From Xanthostigma xanthostigma (lineage: Eukaryota; Arthropoda; Insecta; Raphidioptera; Raphidiidae), in NCBI GenBank assembly GCA_963575645.1, contig OY754475.1, forward strand, positions 3,472,001 through 3,536,000: a stretch of DNA of 64,000 nucleotides. Reading direction: 5' to 3'. The position numbers and the translations under genes were made by a program. Positions 23,954 to 36,520 of the stretch are shown in pieces. The notes beneath the pieces are model-generated. The model was not told the DNA's origin, did not search any database, and saw only the letters and a list, made by a program, of their open reading frames with translations. How positions within the stretch are numbered: position 1 is the first letter of the stretch; every line of letters begins with the position of its first letter.

Positions 23954-26229
23954 TTTGTATAAACAGCATCGCAATTCAGCGAAAGTCAGGGCCAACTTGT
24001 GTGGGTACGTCAATCAATGAAGTGATTTATTATTTTTCCCTCTTTTATCAGGTCCCCGATTACATATTACTCGTGCTAGATGAATAAAGTATTATGTGCG
24101 ACCATTGATCGAAGGAGAATAATCCCACTCGTGTGTTACTTCTCCTTCTTTCACTAGTCGCACAATATACTATTTTTTCAACGTTCTACTTGCAGACAGC
24201 AAGTAAACGTGTATTTTTTAATTATTATAACGTACTGGTTTTACAGTACAGTATATACAAAAAACACATACAACCTATAGGCAAGGCATCTCATATGATC
24301 TAAGTTACAGACCGGATAATAAATATGACCGGTCTGTCAGATATAACCACGTGTTTGTGTGTGTTGGTGTGTGTATGTTATTGCGCAATCATTTTGTTGT
24401 TGTTTGTCGTGAGGAGTGTGCATTTGTGTGGGTACAAGGTACACCGGTGACACAACCTGACCCAGGACCGTAACAAAACCGATTTTGTGTCTCACTTTTT
24501 GATCGACTTTGTCCCACTTTGAAGTCTCGCCGAGACAATTGCTGAAATCTTCGACCCGACTAAATCGATTATTTAATCGACTGATTGTATACGACTAAAC
24601 ATTGTCTATCAGGGCCAAACCAATCAAGAAAGATCTTACGGCGAAGGAATGCATCAAGACCAATTGTTTTTAGTCGAGTCGATGACAGTTCATAAGAAAA
24701 GCGTAAGCAGTATTACAGTACCACAAAAACAGATAGAAAAACTCTGGGTATAGTTCCGAAAATCGGCCATCTTCGATCGGGATGAAACTTTGGGCATTTG
24801 TTAAATTGGTGGGACATGAGAAAACCCCAAGGGATTTTTGACGCAAATGATCTATAACATTTTTATGGGGGTTTAAAGTTTTGACCATTTATTCATAGAA
24901 ATTCGGAACTACATCCAAAACTTTTCCTGACTTCTATTTTGATTTTTAACTGACGAATCGGTTTTCACAAACCAATATTTTGAAAATTAAGGACATGTTT
25001 TTAAAAAATGTGTTCTTTTAGAATCAATTCTTTAAGAAACTATTCTATAATCATTAAACTCTTATTTTTAGAACAAGTTAAATTTCCGGTAACAATTCGC
25101 AAAATTACTCTTATTTCGACCCATAAGTAGAAGAAGTAATTTCTCGCTAGGTTCATTAGAAAAGAAGAAACGAATTACAAGGGCAAGGACGCGATGCAAC
25201 AAAAATTTAAATAAAATTAACATATCAAAACAAATAAAAAAAACGCATGTGTAATAAATATTACATTAACCAGTTATCCGTTGAGAAGTAAAATTATTCA
25301 TCAGATACAATGATGTATTTTAAATATAAAAAAAATTATGGAGGAAGCGTAACTTCTTACGCTATGTACACTGTGACCAGAGAAAGTCCTCCAGCCGAAA
25401 GAATGAAAGTATCTCAAAGGTTAAAACAGCAAACATTGATGTTGGGTTGCAGAAAAGACTGTCAGATTGTGATCACGAAATTACAGTTTCCATACCTCAG
25501 AAGCAGTCTAATGTCGTATTAAGTTATCTAGAAAAAACAAATAATTGTTTTATATAGAAAAAGACAGCTTTTCAAGCTAAATTTTGATCAAGATGCGTAG
25601 AAAAACGTGGTTTCGAAGTAGAAACTATACGAAAAACAATGCCAAATATACAGTTTAAGAAAAATATCTTTTCGATCAGGATTGATTCAAAATTCTACGA
25701 TGGTTTTCTTCTGAAGAAATGTGTGTGATCACAATTGTCACATCAGATTTTTTGACAATCCTTTCTGCAACCCAGCGTTAGTAATAAAATTAAACGGCTC
25801 CAGCTGATATAAGAAGTTACACTTAAAAAATACTAAACATTAAGCGTAAAGTTTGTTTTAATTTAAATTGTAATTAATTGAAACCGACAGTGAAAATATT
25901 AAATTAAGATTAATTATTTATGAATTCAAATTTAATAGTTTATAATAGAGTCGTTGATTTCTATAACACTCTGTTTATATTACAAAAAATAATTAAGTAT
26001 TAACATAATATAACAGTTTTATGACATTAAAAGTGTGCTATTTTAAGTTTTAATTAATTATTATATGCCATTTTTTATACTTAATTAATTTTTATATTTA
26101 CTAAAATATATGCCTTAAAGACGAAACCGCTTATGTCCATTATTATTATATATTTATTATTTTCAGACAACCTATTTATTAAAAACATAAGACGTTTTGT
26201 CCTAAAATTTTCACTTGACCGATTTTGGT
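23954..26229. other. Intergenic; one short hairpin
   Basis: A 9-bp perfect stem (acagaccgg…ccggtctgt) lies at 24307-24337, just before a GT-rich stretch (24350-24380). No gene, TIR pair or RNA gene was recognised in the rest. Short frames at 24670-24888 (-) and 25310-25522 (+) are unremarkable. Confidence 0.5.
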
Positions 26230-26602
26230 ATTTTCTAGTGTTTCGCGAGCCTTGAATTTGAGCACACAGGGATATCGTTAAATTAAAATATCCTGGAAGA
26301 GAATTGTTCATAAAGAAGTTATGGAACAAGGAGCTACATATTCAAAATTTTCGTAGAGGCTCTATACTCAATTTTTTATTATTATTATCGTAACGTCAAC
26401 GTTGATTAAAAAAATACATATTTCTTAGTGTTTCGTTAGCCTTGAATTGGAACCCACAGGAATATCGTTAAAGAGGAAGACCCAAAATATCCTAGAAGAG
26501 AAAACTGTTCGTAAAGAAGTTATTGAACAAGGAGCTACAGATTCGAAATTTATGTAGAGGCTCCATACTCCACTTCTTATTATCATAACGTCAACTATGA
26601 TA
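26230..26602. repeat. Tandem duplication, period about 188 bp
   Basis: Shared landmarks are tagtgtttcg-gagccttgaat (26238 and 26426), acacaggratatcgttaa, ataaagaagttat-gaacaagg, agctaca-attc, gtagaggctc-atactc and taacgtcaac. Copy 2 has an insertion (gaggaagaccc). The second copy runs directly into repeat F. No frame is kept open through both copies. Confidence 0.8.
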
Positions 26603-26830
26603 AAAAAAAAATTGCACTCCGGGAGTGCCGGCAGAAGTGAAAACTTGAATATTAACGTCTTACGAATTTTCGATCAGGTCACGTGTCCTGACGCGAGTTT
26701 AACATTTTTTACCCATTACAAAAAAGTGTACAAAAGTTTTCGTCTTACGAATTTTCGATCAGGTCATTACAAAAAAAGTGTACAACGCCGCTAAAGAAGT
26801 TTTAACTTTAAAAACAGGTCACAGTTGAAG
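26603..26830 (+). repeat. Dispersed repeat F, copy 1
   Basis: attgcactccgggagtgccg…gcagaagtgaaaacttgaat, then cttacgaattttcgatcagg…tcacgtgtcctgacgcgagt and tgtacaacgccgctaaagaa. The same sequence is at 58164-58375. In this copy the clause ttacgaattttcgatcaggt is duplicated (26665 and 26745), with an extra tract between. The short palindrome gcactccgggagtgc heads both copies. Immediately downstream (26830-26910) is a second distinct GC-richer repeat-like stretch, with cttcttttggtgcgctacga and a gcgcgcgc core. Confidence 0.75.
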
Positions 26831-26910
26831 TTATACTTCTTTTGGTGCGCTACGAAAAAATGGTGTGAGTGAATTTTTACGTTGCGCGCGCACGCCGTAA
26901 CATAAAAATT

Positions 26911-29900
26911 AACAGAATGAAGTTGCCGACTGTATCCAAAATCTTATCTTTAGCCATAAGCGTTTTTGAATTACGACCGCTGATATACTTACGCATTATA
27001 TTACAAGAAAGTTATCAAACGTGGGTTGACTGAGTGGCGATAATCTGTTTTTACGTGGTAACAGAATTTTATGTCTGTTTGCAATTAATTATACAGAATA
27101 TCTGATGACACAAAACTAATTTGTTTTGAAAATTATAATACGCGAACACGTTTCCTGAATGCATAAATATGTCTTGTTAAAATGGCAATCGAATCATAGT
27201 TGTTAGAATAGCGGTGTGATTTGAGAATAGTCGAGCTTGAGCGATGCTGTTGTTTTTATGACTCGTCTTTTACAAGCTTCTAAGCTCTAATGAAAGTACC
27301 GAAAAATCTGGATCGTGGCTAGAAATAAATAACCCTGACTGTATTTGGTCTTAAAAAGATGAAAAATAGAACAACAAATTTAAATTAGCTCTTAGGTTTG
27401 ACCTTTAGATACACTCACGCGAGTCATTTCTAAAATTAAATGTCCAAATTTTTTATTCGTTGACGGGTAGCCAAGCAAATTTCGTAAATAATTCTGGTAT
27501 GGACCGATAGTAATTCGCTTGTGAGTTACAGCATGTGTACAAAAATATTTTTTTGTAAAGTTTCGGGGAGATCCTCTCTGGCTAAAGCCTTGATTAGAAT
27601 AGTTTTGCAATTCGCATATTATATATCGGACAGGCCCCATTAATAAACGGATTTTTTTATTTATGTAAAGCTACTAACTGTCTGGTTTATATATATATCT
27701 ATTTCAATTCATATTTTCAATTAATTATTATTCTTAATATCTTGAAAAACAAATTGATACTTTCAATAAAACTGGAATTTGATATATTAAGCAATATATC
27801 TGTTAGCTTCACAGTTTTTCCGTTTTTGTACAGGTATTATAGGGAAACCACTTTGCGAATACGAAACTGAATTATATTTTTTGCCCCAAAGACAGAAATA
27901 GGAAAGTTTCGGTACTTTTATTATATATAGGTATAGTACCTATAAAATAAGAAACAACAATTGATTTCTTTGTTATAATTGCTTCACAACAATCACATTT
28001 TATTGTTGTCATTTTAATATAGCTACGAAGACAAGTCTACATAATTATTGTTGATAATAAACTAAAAATCCTAGGACCTAGGATCTGGAAGTTTGAAAAA
28101 TTGTAATAGATGAGTCACGAAACGCCATAACATAACAAAATCTCTGCGATATCGTCTGGCAATAAAGTCATTAAAAAAGTATGGAAAAGTAACCAGTATT
28201 ACTTCTTTACAATGTCCATTAAACTTTAAAGAAGAGTACATAAAATTCTTTCAAGAACTGACTGCTTAAAATATGAGTAAATAAATAATTAATTAGCAGT
28301 TTTAAAATCACTTTTGTTTGACCAAATGCCAAAGTACTCGGTACAGAGCACTTGACTTATAAGACAAATAATATTCATCAGATGTTATTGTAATGAAAGA
28401 TCGTTTTGAAAATGTCCTTGAAATGTGAGATATGAATCAGTGAATTGCAATAGAAGAAGCGTATATTATGTCTTCCTTAAAAAAAACAAGAAAGAAATAT
28501 TATACAAAGACTATTAATATAAACGAGTCAAATAAAATTTTCAGAAATCAAAATGTCAAAAACTAATCCACTATATTAATGGATCTTCATCTTTTAATTG
28601 GATCATCAACTTTAAAGGTGCAAAGGGTACTTGAATGGAATATTAAAGCCCACTAACAGCCAGGATTATCTGGGCACAGCACCAACTTCTTTTTTTATAA
28701 TAATTCATATTTTTGACCAGTTGTTGGATTAGAACTTCAGAAATTAATATATGCTAGAGAAGACTAATAATATAATAAAAGACATTCCGATAATTTCGAG
28801 ATATTAAATCAATTTTTCAGGTTTAAACGCTATGAGATTAAATGTAAAATACTAATTATCGTAAATTGAAAATAAGTATCTACTAATTGAGATTCGTAAT
28901 AAACATTAGTAGGTACATGCTTCGTAGCATAAGTTTGTAACTGCCGGTTAAAGAAATCAATAACAAATTAATTATCGATTGATTTAAAAAAAATACTAGA
29001 GATTTGTAATAAAAATAAATGGTTGATAATTATTTATACTTGGATATAACTATTTATATTGAACGAGTATTTTATTGAATTACGTAAGTTGATCATTCCA
29101 AAACAAGTATAATAATGTATATAATGCTATAATTTTTATACAAACAAATGCTTAATTTTCTGTAGAATAGAAACTAAGTAAAAGGTACCTTGTCAGTTTT
29201 TACAGGCTTTTCTTCTTTCATAGTTTTTTTTTTTCAAAACGTCTTATGTATAATGAAAATCATTGAATCAGTTTTCGAAATAAAAAAAAAATTACAATAT
29301 CTTGTCGATTTTAGGAAGCTTCTCCTACATTTGAGCTAGGGTCCCTCAAAATTGCTTCAGTTATATAAATGGTGCCACAAACAGGGCATTTTAAACGTCT
29401 TGAAAGCATGTTAATTAATTAAAAACTCAAAATTTAATTTTCGTACAGGTAATCTGCGTTTTAAAAATTGAAATTTTCTTTTTGAAAAAAACATCCTTTA
29501 TACAGTAGCAACAATGTATCGATACAGTCGACCAAATCTAGTTTTATAAAGCAATTTATCAGTTATTGCATAAGTAACCCAAGGTTTACAGGTTCAAAGT
29601 TATCAGCAGCAGGAACAGGTTTTTTTTACGGTTTAGATAATTTATACAAAGCTTGTCTAGCAGCTTTATTATAACCAAAAGGCGTCACCAAACAACTAAA
29701 TACTCACAGAATGTGACCTTGGTGACAAACCTAAATAGCCTTGATTATGGATTTTTTTTCAATAGTCAAGTTTCTTCCTATACTGTATTATATGCACAAA
29801 GAGTAAAATTGTCTATTTCTCCAGTAATTGGTCGGAGCTTAATAGTTACATTAACCAGTTAATCGAACGGCATTCAACTATATGGCTAGCCTTTTAGTTA

Positions 29901-30049
29901 AATAACAATGGCGTCTTACCAAAATTTAGATCCGGCTGATTTAAAAGCCGCCATTATGTTTAAAATAATTTTCTTGAAATAAACTTCTAATAAATAAACT
30001 CGCAAGTCAAAATTTTGATGTAGGTATGTATAAAAACGCTTTTTTTTCG
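26911..30049. other. Long AT-rich spacer, no recognised gene
   Basis: Searched for TIRs, tandem copies, tRNA boxes and protein motifs; nothing convincing. Short frames at 27392-27640 (-) and 29653-29862 (+) resemble no known protein. Confidence 0.5.
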
Positions 30050-30265
30050 AATCGAATACTATAAACAGATAAAGTTTGGATGTAGGAGATAATCTCCAAA
30101 ACAACTCATTTTTTGCCAATATTTAGAATGGACCTTCAGGATGGACATAGGCTATTATATTATCGCGTTTCATGGAGACCAATTTTGCAAAGTAAGTCGA
30201 CGAAAAAATGGTGGCAATCTACAAATTCGGGCGAAGCCGGACCGGGCCGCTCGTTTTATCCAAAT
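30050..30265 (+). mobile_element. RTE-like retroelement tail (family G), copy 1
   Basis: From actataaac-gataaagtttg through gatgtaggagataatctcca, atatttagaatggacctt, gacataggctat and atggagaccaattttgca to cgggcgaagccggaccgggc cgct. This is the recurrent lepidopteran retroelement-tail layout, repeated in this window at 50808-51396, 58573-58690 (-), 59160-59262 (-) and 60084-60425. Non-coding. Confidence 0.75.
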
Positions 30266-31179
30266 TGGTTCAGTCATTTTTTTCTAGATAAATAGCAAGA
30301 AATAAAATTACGGTTTATGATGCCTGTAAAGTTTGTGAAACACAGGCAACTCTCGAACGCTATAAGATTCAGATTTTCCAACTTTAACTTTTTTGCTCCA
30401 TCCTACACAATATTTCAGAGATTGCAGTATATTATACACGTTCGACAAGTAAGATCATTTCTCCGAGATACTCTAATAGAAATGAGGAAGCCGTAAAAAT
30501 GCGTTAAAAAAATCAGATTGGAATATAATCAGGGCAACATTGCTCTCGTAAAAAACTACACACAGCCTCACTGTGTAACAATCACGTCTGCGTCAGTAAC
30601 TAGGTGTGGATTCAAGCCAAAGTCACGACAACGCGATTTCTGGATACTATTTATATCAGTGACTTGGTAAAACCTAATAAAAAATTTTTATACGTTTATA
30701 GCTGTCGAAACATTATCAATAGAAATATCCCAATAACTGTTTGTTTTCAATACTTTTTCCGCGCAGATAAAACATGCTGCCTGCTCAAAAATATTTTATA
30801 TCTACTTGTAATATCATGTAATGTTTGCCCGTTTCTCTACGTTCTACGGAAAGCATCCGTTGACCTAAAGAACTGAAGAGGGAAGAACTTTATGGAGTCG
30901 GATTTTCGATTTTCTTCCCGGCTACAGAAATACGACATATTTTCGAAAACAACGCCCCACGCTCACTGAATCGACTCAGACCGATACGATCGGCACGTTT
31001 TGGTATTCATGAAGTAACGAATTTTCACGTACTGGTTCGGTTCGATCAGCTCAAACCGACAGGATCAGCTAGGCAGTACCAGATAACGACAGAGGGGCAA
31101 AAATTGACGAATCTTTTTAAGTAGAAAGCTGCTGAACAGAGTTCTTATGTCTGCTACAAACGACTTGATGAAAACACGG
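30266..31179. other. Spacer, no recognised gene
   Basis: A frame at 30604-30876 (+) encodes a hydrophobic-looking 90-residue peptide without a recognisable domain. 30940-31090 is GC-richer and shares gatcggc/gatcagct-type words with the duplication that follows. Confidence 0.4.
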
Positions 31180-31463
31180 AATTTGCCGATCGTATATGTC
31201 CGAGTCGGATCACTGATCCGAGTCGATTCAGTACGCTGTTAACTAATCCTTGGCAGTGACAATACAAAATGGAAGACTGCAACTACGTAAATAATTTCTG
31301 AGTGAAGTAACAGGAAGATAACTCAATTTGCCGATCGTATATGTCCGAGTCGATCACCGATCCGAGTCGAATCTGTGCGCTGTTAACTAATCCCTGGCAG
31401 TGACAATACAAACTGGAAAACTGCACCTACGTAAATAATTTCTGAGTGAAGTAATGGGTAGAT
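31180..31463. repeat. Tandem duplication, two 145-bp units
   Basis: The aatttgccgatcgtatatgt landmark is at 31180 and 31325. Both units continue with ccgagtcg-atcac-gatccg, cgctgttaactaatcc-tgg, cagtgacaatacaaa-tggaa and tacgtaaataatttctgagt gaagtaa. Near-identical, and GC-richer than the surroundings. Each unit carries the inverted motif cggatcactgatccg (diverged in unit 2). Confidence 0.9.
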
Positions 31464-33000
31464 AGCAAGGCTGGGACACCAGAGCCTCCTGCTGGGGACC
31501 ATTCTGTAGAGCTATTGTTCTTACTCAACACTATTCATATATACCGTTGCATTTAACACGTTATTATGTCGCCTACGGTTAGTTCGCCTTTACCGGCAAA
31601 TGACAAAATCATTATTTGTATCTCTTCGGCTACCGAACACGACATTTGAAACATGAAACTATTATACTGTTCAATTAATTTATTGACTTTTGTTTAATAA
31701 ACATTTTCCAAAGAATGTTTAAATATCTTTCTGGCGCTTTTATATCAAAGGTCATTGGCACCATAAAAAACATTTTCCGTTTGATATTAAGAACATTTAA
31801 AAATGCGGTGATTTGATTTGTTCCATGATTTCATATTTTATAATTATAATTCAATAAAAATATGAATTAATATATCTATTAAATTATAAATTTTTATCTT
31901 TCAGGAAAAAATAGCGAAAACTGGAAATTGTAAATAACGAAAGTGATTAAGTTGCGAATAAAATCCATAATTAAGTACATTAATTATTTATAATTATCAT
32001 CAATAAATCTTCTCAAAGACTTCGCGTTCAAGTACGATAAAAGTACCCCCAGGGAGCAGATACGGCCTTGCATTGTATAGTTACCAATAACTAGGCCAGT
32101 GATTTTAATTAATAAAATTTTCATAATCAATATCATCACAGTTAATTCACAAAAACTTAAATTGACAGCTTCATCAGTCTTCCTCCAAATCGATTATTTG
32201 TTAAAGCTTTGGAATAACTGTTCTGATTTCGAAGAGACCAATTTGAAGATTTTTATGCTTTCAGAGTAGGCTGCGTGTGGTCTCACAAAGTTGGATCCAT
32301 TACTTTATCGATTATGAATACTCGCTGCAAACAAATGAACGTGTATTGTAGACAAACAAGTGAAGACACCTACACAAAGCGGTGTGTGTTACTGCAAATG
32401 TAATAAGTCATAATAAATTGCTTATTATTCATGTTAAAAGAAAATGTATGATTGAAGATCGAGTGTGCCATAGTACATTGGCGTACGTACAATGGATAAA
32501 AATACTGAATTTTCGTAAAATCACGCGCAGAGAGTGGGCGTATATAGAACGGGAAGCAATTCGGAAACGTTCGTTGAATCCGTCCACATCAAATTTCACA
32601 TTCGGGTTCAATATACAGATTAAAATACAACAGCTATACGTAACTTCAAAAAATACAGCTGACCGAGGACGATTTAATATAGCTGACCGTAGAATTTGAC
32701 GTAATTTTCACAACGAACGACTTTCAGGACATTTCGCAGAGGCATTTTTTGGGGAGGGCGCCAGTAAAAGAAAAAAAAAAACAAGTCGTTGTGTTTACTT
32801 TAAAATTCAAAACATTTTTTCAATCAGTATAATTTTAAACAAGTAACATAGACACATTTATACAGTTTTCAGTAAAAATTAAGTCGTTTTTCAAGAAAAA
32901 TAGTAATTTTAATACCTTTTGATGCCATTTTATATTTTAATTTGTTTTATACATAACAACAATACTGAGAAAACAGGCAGCATTGATAAGTTTATTTATT
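31464..33000. other. Spacer, no recognised gene
   Basis: AT-rich. A 105-codon frame at 32382-32699 (+) has no recognisable domain and overlaps an antisense frame; I regard it as chance. Confidence 0.5.
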
Positions 33001-33235
33001 TTACTTCCAATTTTTAACTTTAATTTTAACAACAACAACTTTAAGAACAATAACTTTAACAATAAGAACTGTAACAACAATAATTTAAAACTTTTCATAT
33101 ATGAATCTTTTAGATTCTCCGAAGATGGCATAAAGATTGCCGAAACGTCAGACAATAAAATGCAATAAAAACCTTCAGTATTTGCTTTGTTTCATCGATC
33201 CTATGCCACCAGGATTCTTCCTTTTTAATCTTCCA
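33001..33235 (+). mobile_element. Single-arm relative of the hairpin elements
   Basis: 33118-33153 reads CCGAAGA, t, a GGCA…TGCC stem, GAAAC, GTCA, GAC, followed by aataaaatgc. That is the same layout as the hammerhead-like core at 21018-21052, with substitutions at two conserved positions (CUGA to CCGA, and the U before the cleavage base to A). The following cttcagtatttgctt…catcgatcctatgccacc… aggattctt parallels the right arm of the 59.8-kb element (cagtgttgcttcatt…gatccttatgccacgg…aattctt). An AAC/AAT-rich low-complexity stretch (33010-33090) precedes it. A left arm is not obvious, so this copy is degraded or truncated. Confidence 0.5.
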
Positions 33236-34154
33236 ACATTAATATATCTCTTCACTGGTATTGTTTATTGAAATTTAAAAATGAACAGTTAAATAAGTTT
33301 GACTGGACGAAGCAAGTCAAGAAGGCTGCTCCCAAGTTTCGCGTGTTTGGATCACATTCGATGAGGGGAAATAATCCCCCCTGTGGAAACTTAAATCAAC
33401 AACACGTCCTCACTATCTGTTTATTATAGTCTTATAACTATTTTTCTAAAATATTTATTTAATTGATTATTGCGCTTCCAATTTTTAAATGTAGTCATAA
33501 TTTTGTTCAGTAAAAATATATGTATATTTTTTTAATAGTATTAATTTCAGATAATTTTCGAAAATTAACAGTTTTTTATCTCAAACACCAAATGGATTGG
33601 TATTGGAGCCCAAAATAAAATTTTAAGAGATCTGAATATCATAATCTCGAAAATGAAAACACTTGACCAGGGAGGTTAGACACTAGCATAAGTTTTTTGA
33701 GATATAATAAGACACAAACGCCCGTATCACTCTAGTAGCAAACATTGGGGGGCTGTAGAGATGCTTGTACATCAAAAAAACGAAATGAGAAGTTACAAAA
33801 ATCAATACGTCTGAAATACTTAATTAAGTCAACAAATTCAGAAAAACGTGGTTGCAGAATTTTTATGGTTGGTATCTAATTATTTAACGTCGTATTTCAA
33901 AGATAATAATAAATAATTCACTGACATTCTAAATAATATTGTGAAACTATATATTACTAGAGACTGGACAGAATCCTTGATTTCAATTTTTCAAAAAAGT
34001 TCTTTTTCAGATCATGAAAAACAAGCATCACCAGACCTTCGGAATTGAAAAGACCTCTCTATAAAGAAGCTGTTGAAACATTATTAATTTCTCACAACGT
34101 ATATCTGTGGCCTTAGCGCCAAACTGTGTATGTCGAATTTGTGATGATAATAAT
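33236..34154. other. Spacer, no recognised gene
   Basis: AT-rich, nothing recognised. Confidence 0.5.
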
Positions 34155-34521
34155 AACCATCAGTAGAGCTGTAACAAACCGTATGTATTCGTTACTGAGT
34201 AACGGGTACATCGTCTGACTCGACGTAACGAATCGTTACTTACAAATTCATTTCGCTACTCGCATTTGTCGTATCCATGTCAGTTCGACTCGTTTGATGC
34301 GGTTATACGTTATACAAACGAAGTCATATCGTATCACGTATGCGACGCGCCTCGATGCGATGGTACATGCTTGATGCTGTTAATACACGATTGTATGTCG
34401 TATGAGAAGTAAAGAGTAAAAGAGTAACGTAACGATACGAAAGTAACGGGTACTGGTTCTTTAAGTAACGAATACATACGGGTACACAATTTCTCGTTAC
34501 TTTTACAGCTCAAACCATCAG
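34155..34521. mobile_element. hAT-like MITE with 8-9 bp duplication
   Basis: The 349-bp element (34164-34512) starts tagagctgtaacaaaccgta…tgtattcgttact and ends with the inverted counterpart (taacgaatacatacgggtac… gttacttttacagctca). It is flanked by aaccatcag at 34155-34163 and 34513-34521. An 8-bp TSD (9 shared bases here) and a TAGAGNTG-type terminus fit the hAT superfamily. The interior is rich in CG-containing pentamers (acgta, tacga, gtaacg). No transposase frame remains, and an antisense 70-codon frame inside is incidental. Confidence 0.85.
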
Positions 34522-35288
34522 TGTTCCACAATTCTCTAATATTCACTGCAATGAAAGAGACACCACTGTTGATTACACTTGAAGTTATCTACGTCCATAA
34601 CGTTGTGATCAAAATTCATTCATCAAAGCAACATCGAATCTAAATAAATTCGAGTTGTAGGGAAGACCAAATCAGGAAAATCGATTAGACTCGAGAGGAT
34701 TTTCAGTAGGTATTTATTTTGTGCCATCAAAAATATTTTTGTACCCCGGTATCATTTAAGAAAAAAAAACATACACATGAAGCTAGCAGCATCAAAGAAA
34801 AAATGAATAATACTATTTTGTAGCAGCAAAAAAAAGACTGTACCCAAGAACATTTAACAAAAAAAAAATACTTTCATAGCCTTATCTTATATCGAAGAAT
34901 CTCGTTAGAGATTCTCTTCTGTGCTAAATGCCGACGAATCTCTAACAGATTCTTATACATTGATTTTGCCTCTCTCCCATATAACGCCGTGTATAATATA
35001 TACCCGAGAATAAAAATGAATTCCCTATGTGAAAGAAGAGAACTTGAGTTTTAGCTAAAATTCAACATAAAGTGTTTCGCTTTGTGGTCGCAGATAAACA
35101 TTAGTGTGCGGAGGTTTTACGATAAAACAAGTACGATAATTAACGATTTAAATCGATATAAATTAAAAGTGGAACATGACACTTTACATAAAGCCATTGA
35201 TTACGATCGAAGAGCTTCTATTAATTACGTTGCACTGATCGTGAATCGATAAAGAATCTAGAGTCGATATTGAGATTATACAACGTGT
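34522..35288. other. Spacer with a short imperfect hairpin
   Basis: 34894-34952 holds cgaagaatctcgttagagat and cgaatctctaacagattctt, an imperfect inverted repeat. No gene was recognised. Confidence 0.45.
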
Positions 35289-35612
35289 TTTGATAACACA
35301 TGACCTCGACACTATCGACTATTAGTTCAGTGGTATTTAAAGAGAAAAAATAATAGATCTATGGTATCAATAGACACATTACCTCGATACTGTCGTCTAT
35401 TTGTTCGATGGTATTTAAAGAGAAGAAATAATAGCTCTATGGTATCAATAGACACATTACCTCGATACTGTCGTCTATTTGTTCGATGGTATTTAAAGAA
35501 AAGAAATAATAGCTCTATGGTATCAATAGACACATTACCTCGACACTGTCGTCTATTTGTTCGATGGTATTTAAAGAGAAGAAATAATAGATCTATGGTA
35601 TCATTAGACTAT
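35289..35612. repeat. Minisatellite, about 4 copies of 78 bp
   Basis: The phrase atggtatcaatagacacatt starts at 35361, 35439 and 35517, with a diverged end at 35595 and a diverged partial unit before 35361. The period is exactly 78 bp, a multiple of three, so frames stay open on both strands. The plus frame (35361-35645) repeats a 26-residue unit beginning MVSIDTLPRYCRLFVRWYL. A minus frame is open over the same stretch. Double-strand openness is a by-product of the period, not evidence for a protein. Confidence 0.92.
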
Positions 35613-36199
35613 ACTATTAGGTTTAATAGTGAGTTTAAAAGCTAATAAGAATTTTGAATTTTCAAAAACAATTAAAATAACAATGATTGGCAAAATCTTC
35701 CCTTGAAGAGAAATTGTTACTATAATAAATTGCACGTAATTAATTGTTCTTTAAATAAATAATAAGACATAGTTAAAAGAAGCCGTGATTTACTAATATT
35801 CTATTTACTTATGCAAATATTATTATTAACTACTATAAGTGATTAATAACTGACAATACGTTCCTACAAATTAACACTTAAAAACCAACGTTTAAAAGTA
35901 ATCATATGTTAATAAACTCTGTGTGTATATGATATTACACGGGGTGTTTCAAAGAATTATTTCTAAAAATAGAAACGATGTCAGTATACTTAAAACATGC
36001 ATCCAAGTTTTAAAGCAATTGAGTCAAACGGGTTGCTTCTTTATGAATTTATTCCAGTTTCTCTCTTTTAAAAGCAGTTTATTTACTTTTTCGTATCATC
36101 ACTTTCAACAAAGTGTTATGGCAATTGAATCAATCTTAGACTACAATAAGTTTTTTCTATATTTTAATGATGCTTAGTTTCATTTGGCTTTTCAAGCTT
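35613..36199. other. Spacer, no recognised gene
   Basis: AT-rich. A first ttttaaagcaattgagt word at 36008 anticipates the next repeat. Confidence 0.5.
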
Positions 36200-36520
36200 G
36201 GAAGCAATTGAATATTCTAAGTTTGGAAGCAATTGAATCTTGTTTGTATTATCAAGAATCTAAACTTACAGTCTGTCAGTGAAAAATTCTCTGTTTCTCG
36301 AAAGTACCGAACCTTATTCAGTAATTGCGTCTGGAAGCAATTGAGTTTTTTTTTTTTGTTTCAAATACAATATGATTATTATTAACTCGGCCTGTGAATG
36401 GCAAAAGCACTGTTTTTCAAAAGTAGCGAACGTGTTCAATTTCCCAAGTTTGAAAGCAATTGAATCATTTTTGTACCATCAAATACCTAATCATAAAGTC
36501 AGTCTGTGAATGAAGAATGT
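36200..36520. repeat. Degenerate tandem repeat, period about 108-120 bp
   Basis: ggaagcaattga recurs at 36201, 36225, 36333 and, as tgaaagcaattga, 36451. Each later copy is followed by a ttgta-atcaa word, a gtctgt-agtg/gaatg word and cgaaagta-cgaac. Diverged, non-coding. Confidence 0.6.

Noticed and set aside
31464..32699. 105-codon frame at 32382-32699 as a gene
   Set aside because: No recognisable domain, and an antisense frame overlaps it; chance expectation covers it.
35327..35645. Repetitive protein encoded by the 78-bp array
   Set aside because: Both strands are open only because the period is a multiple of three; no independent coding evidence.
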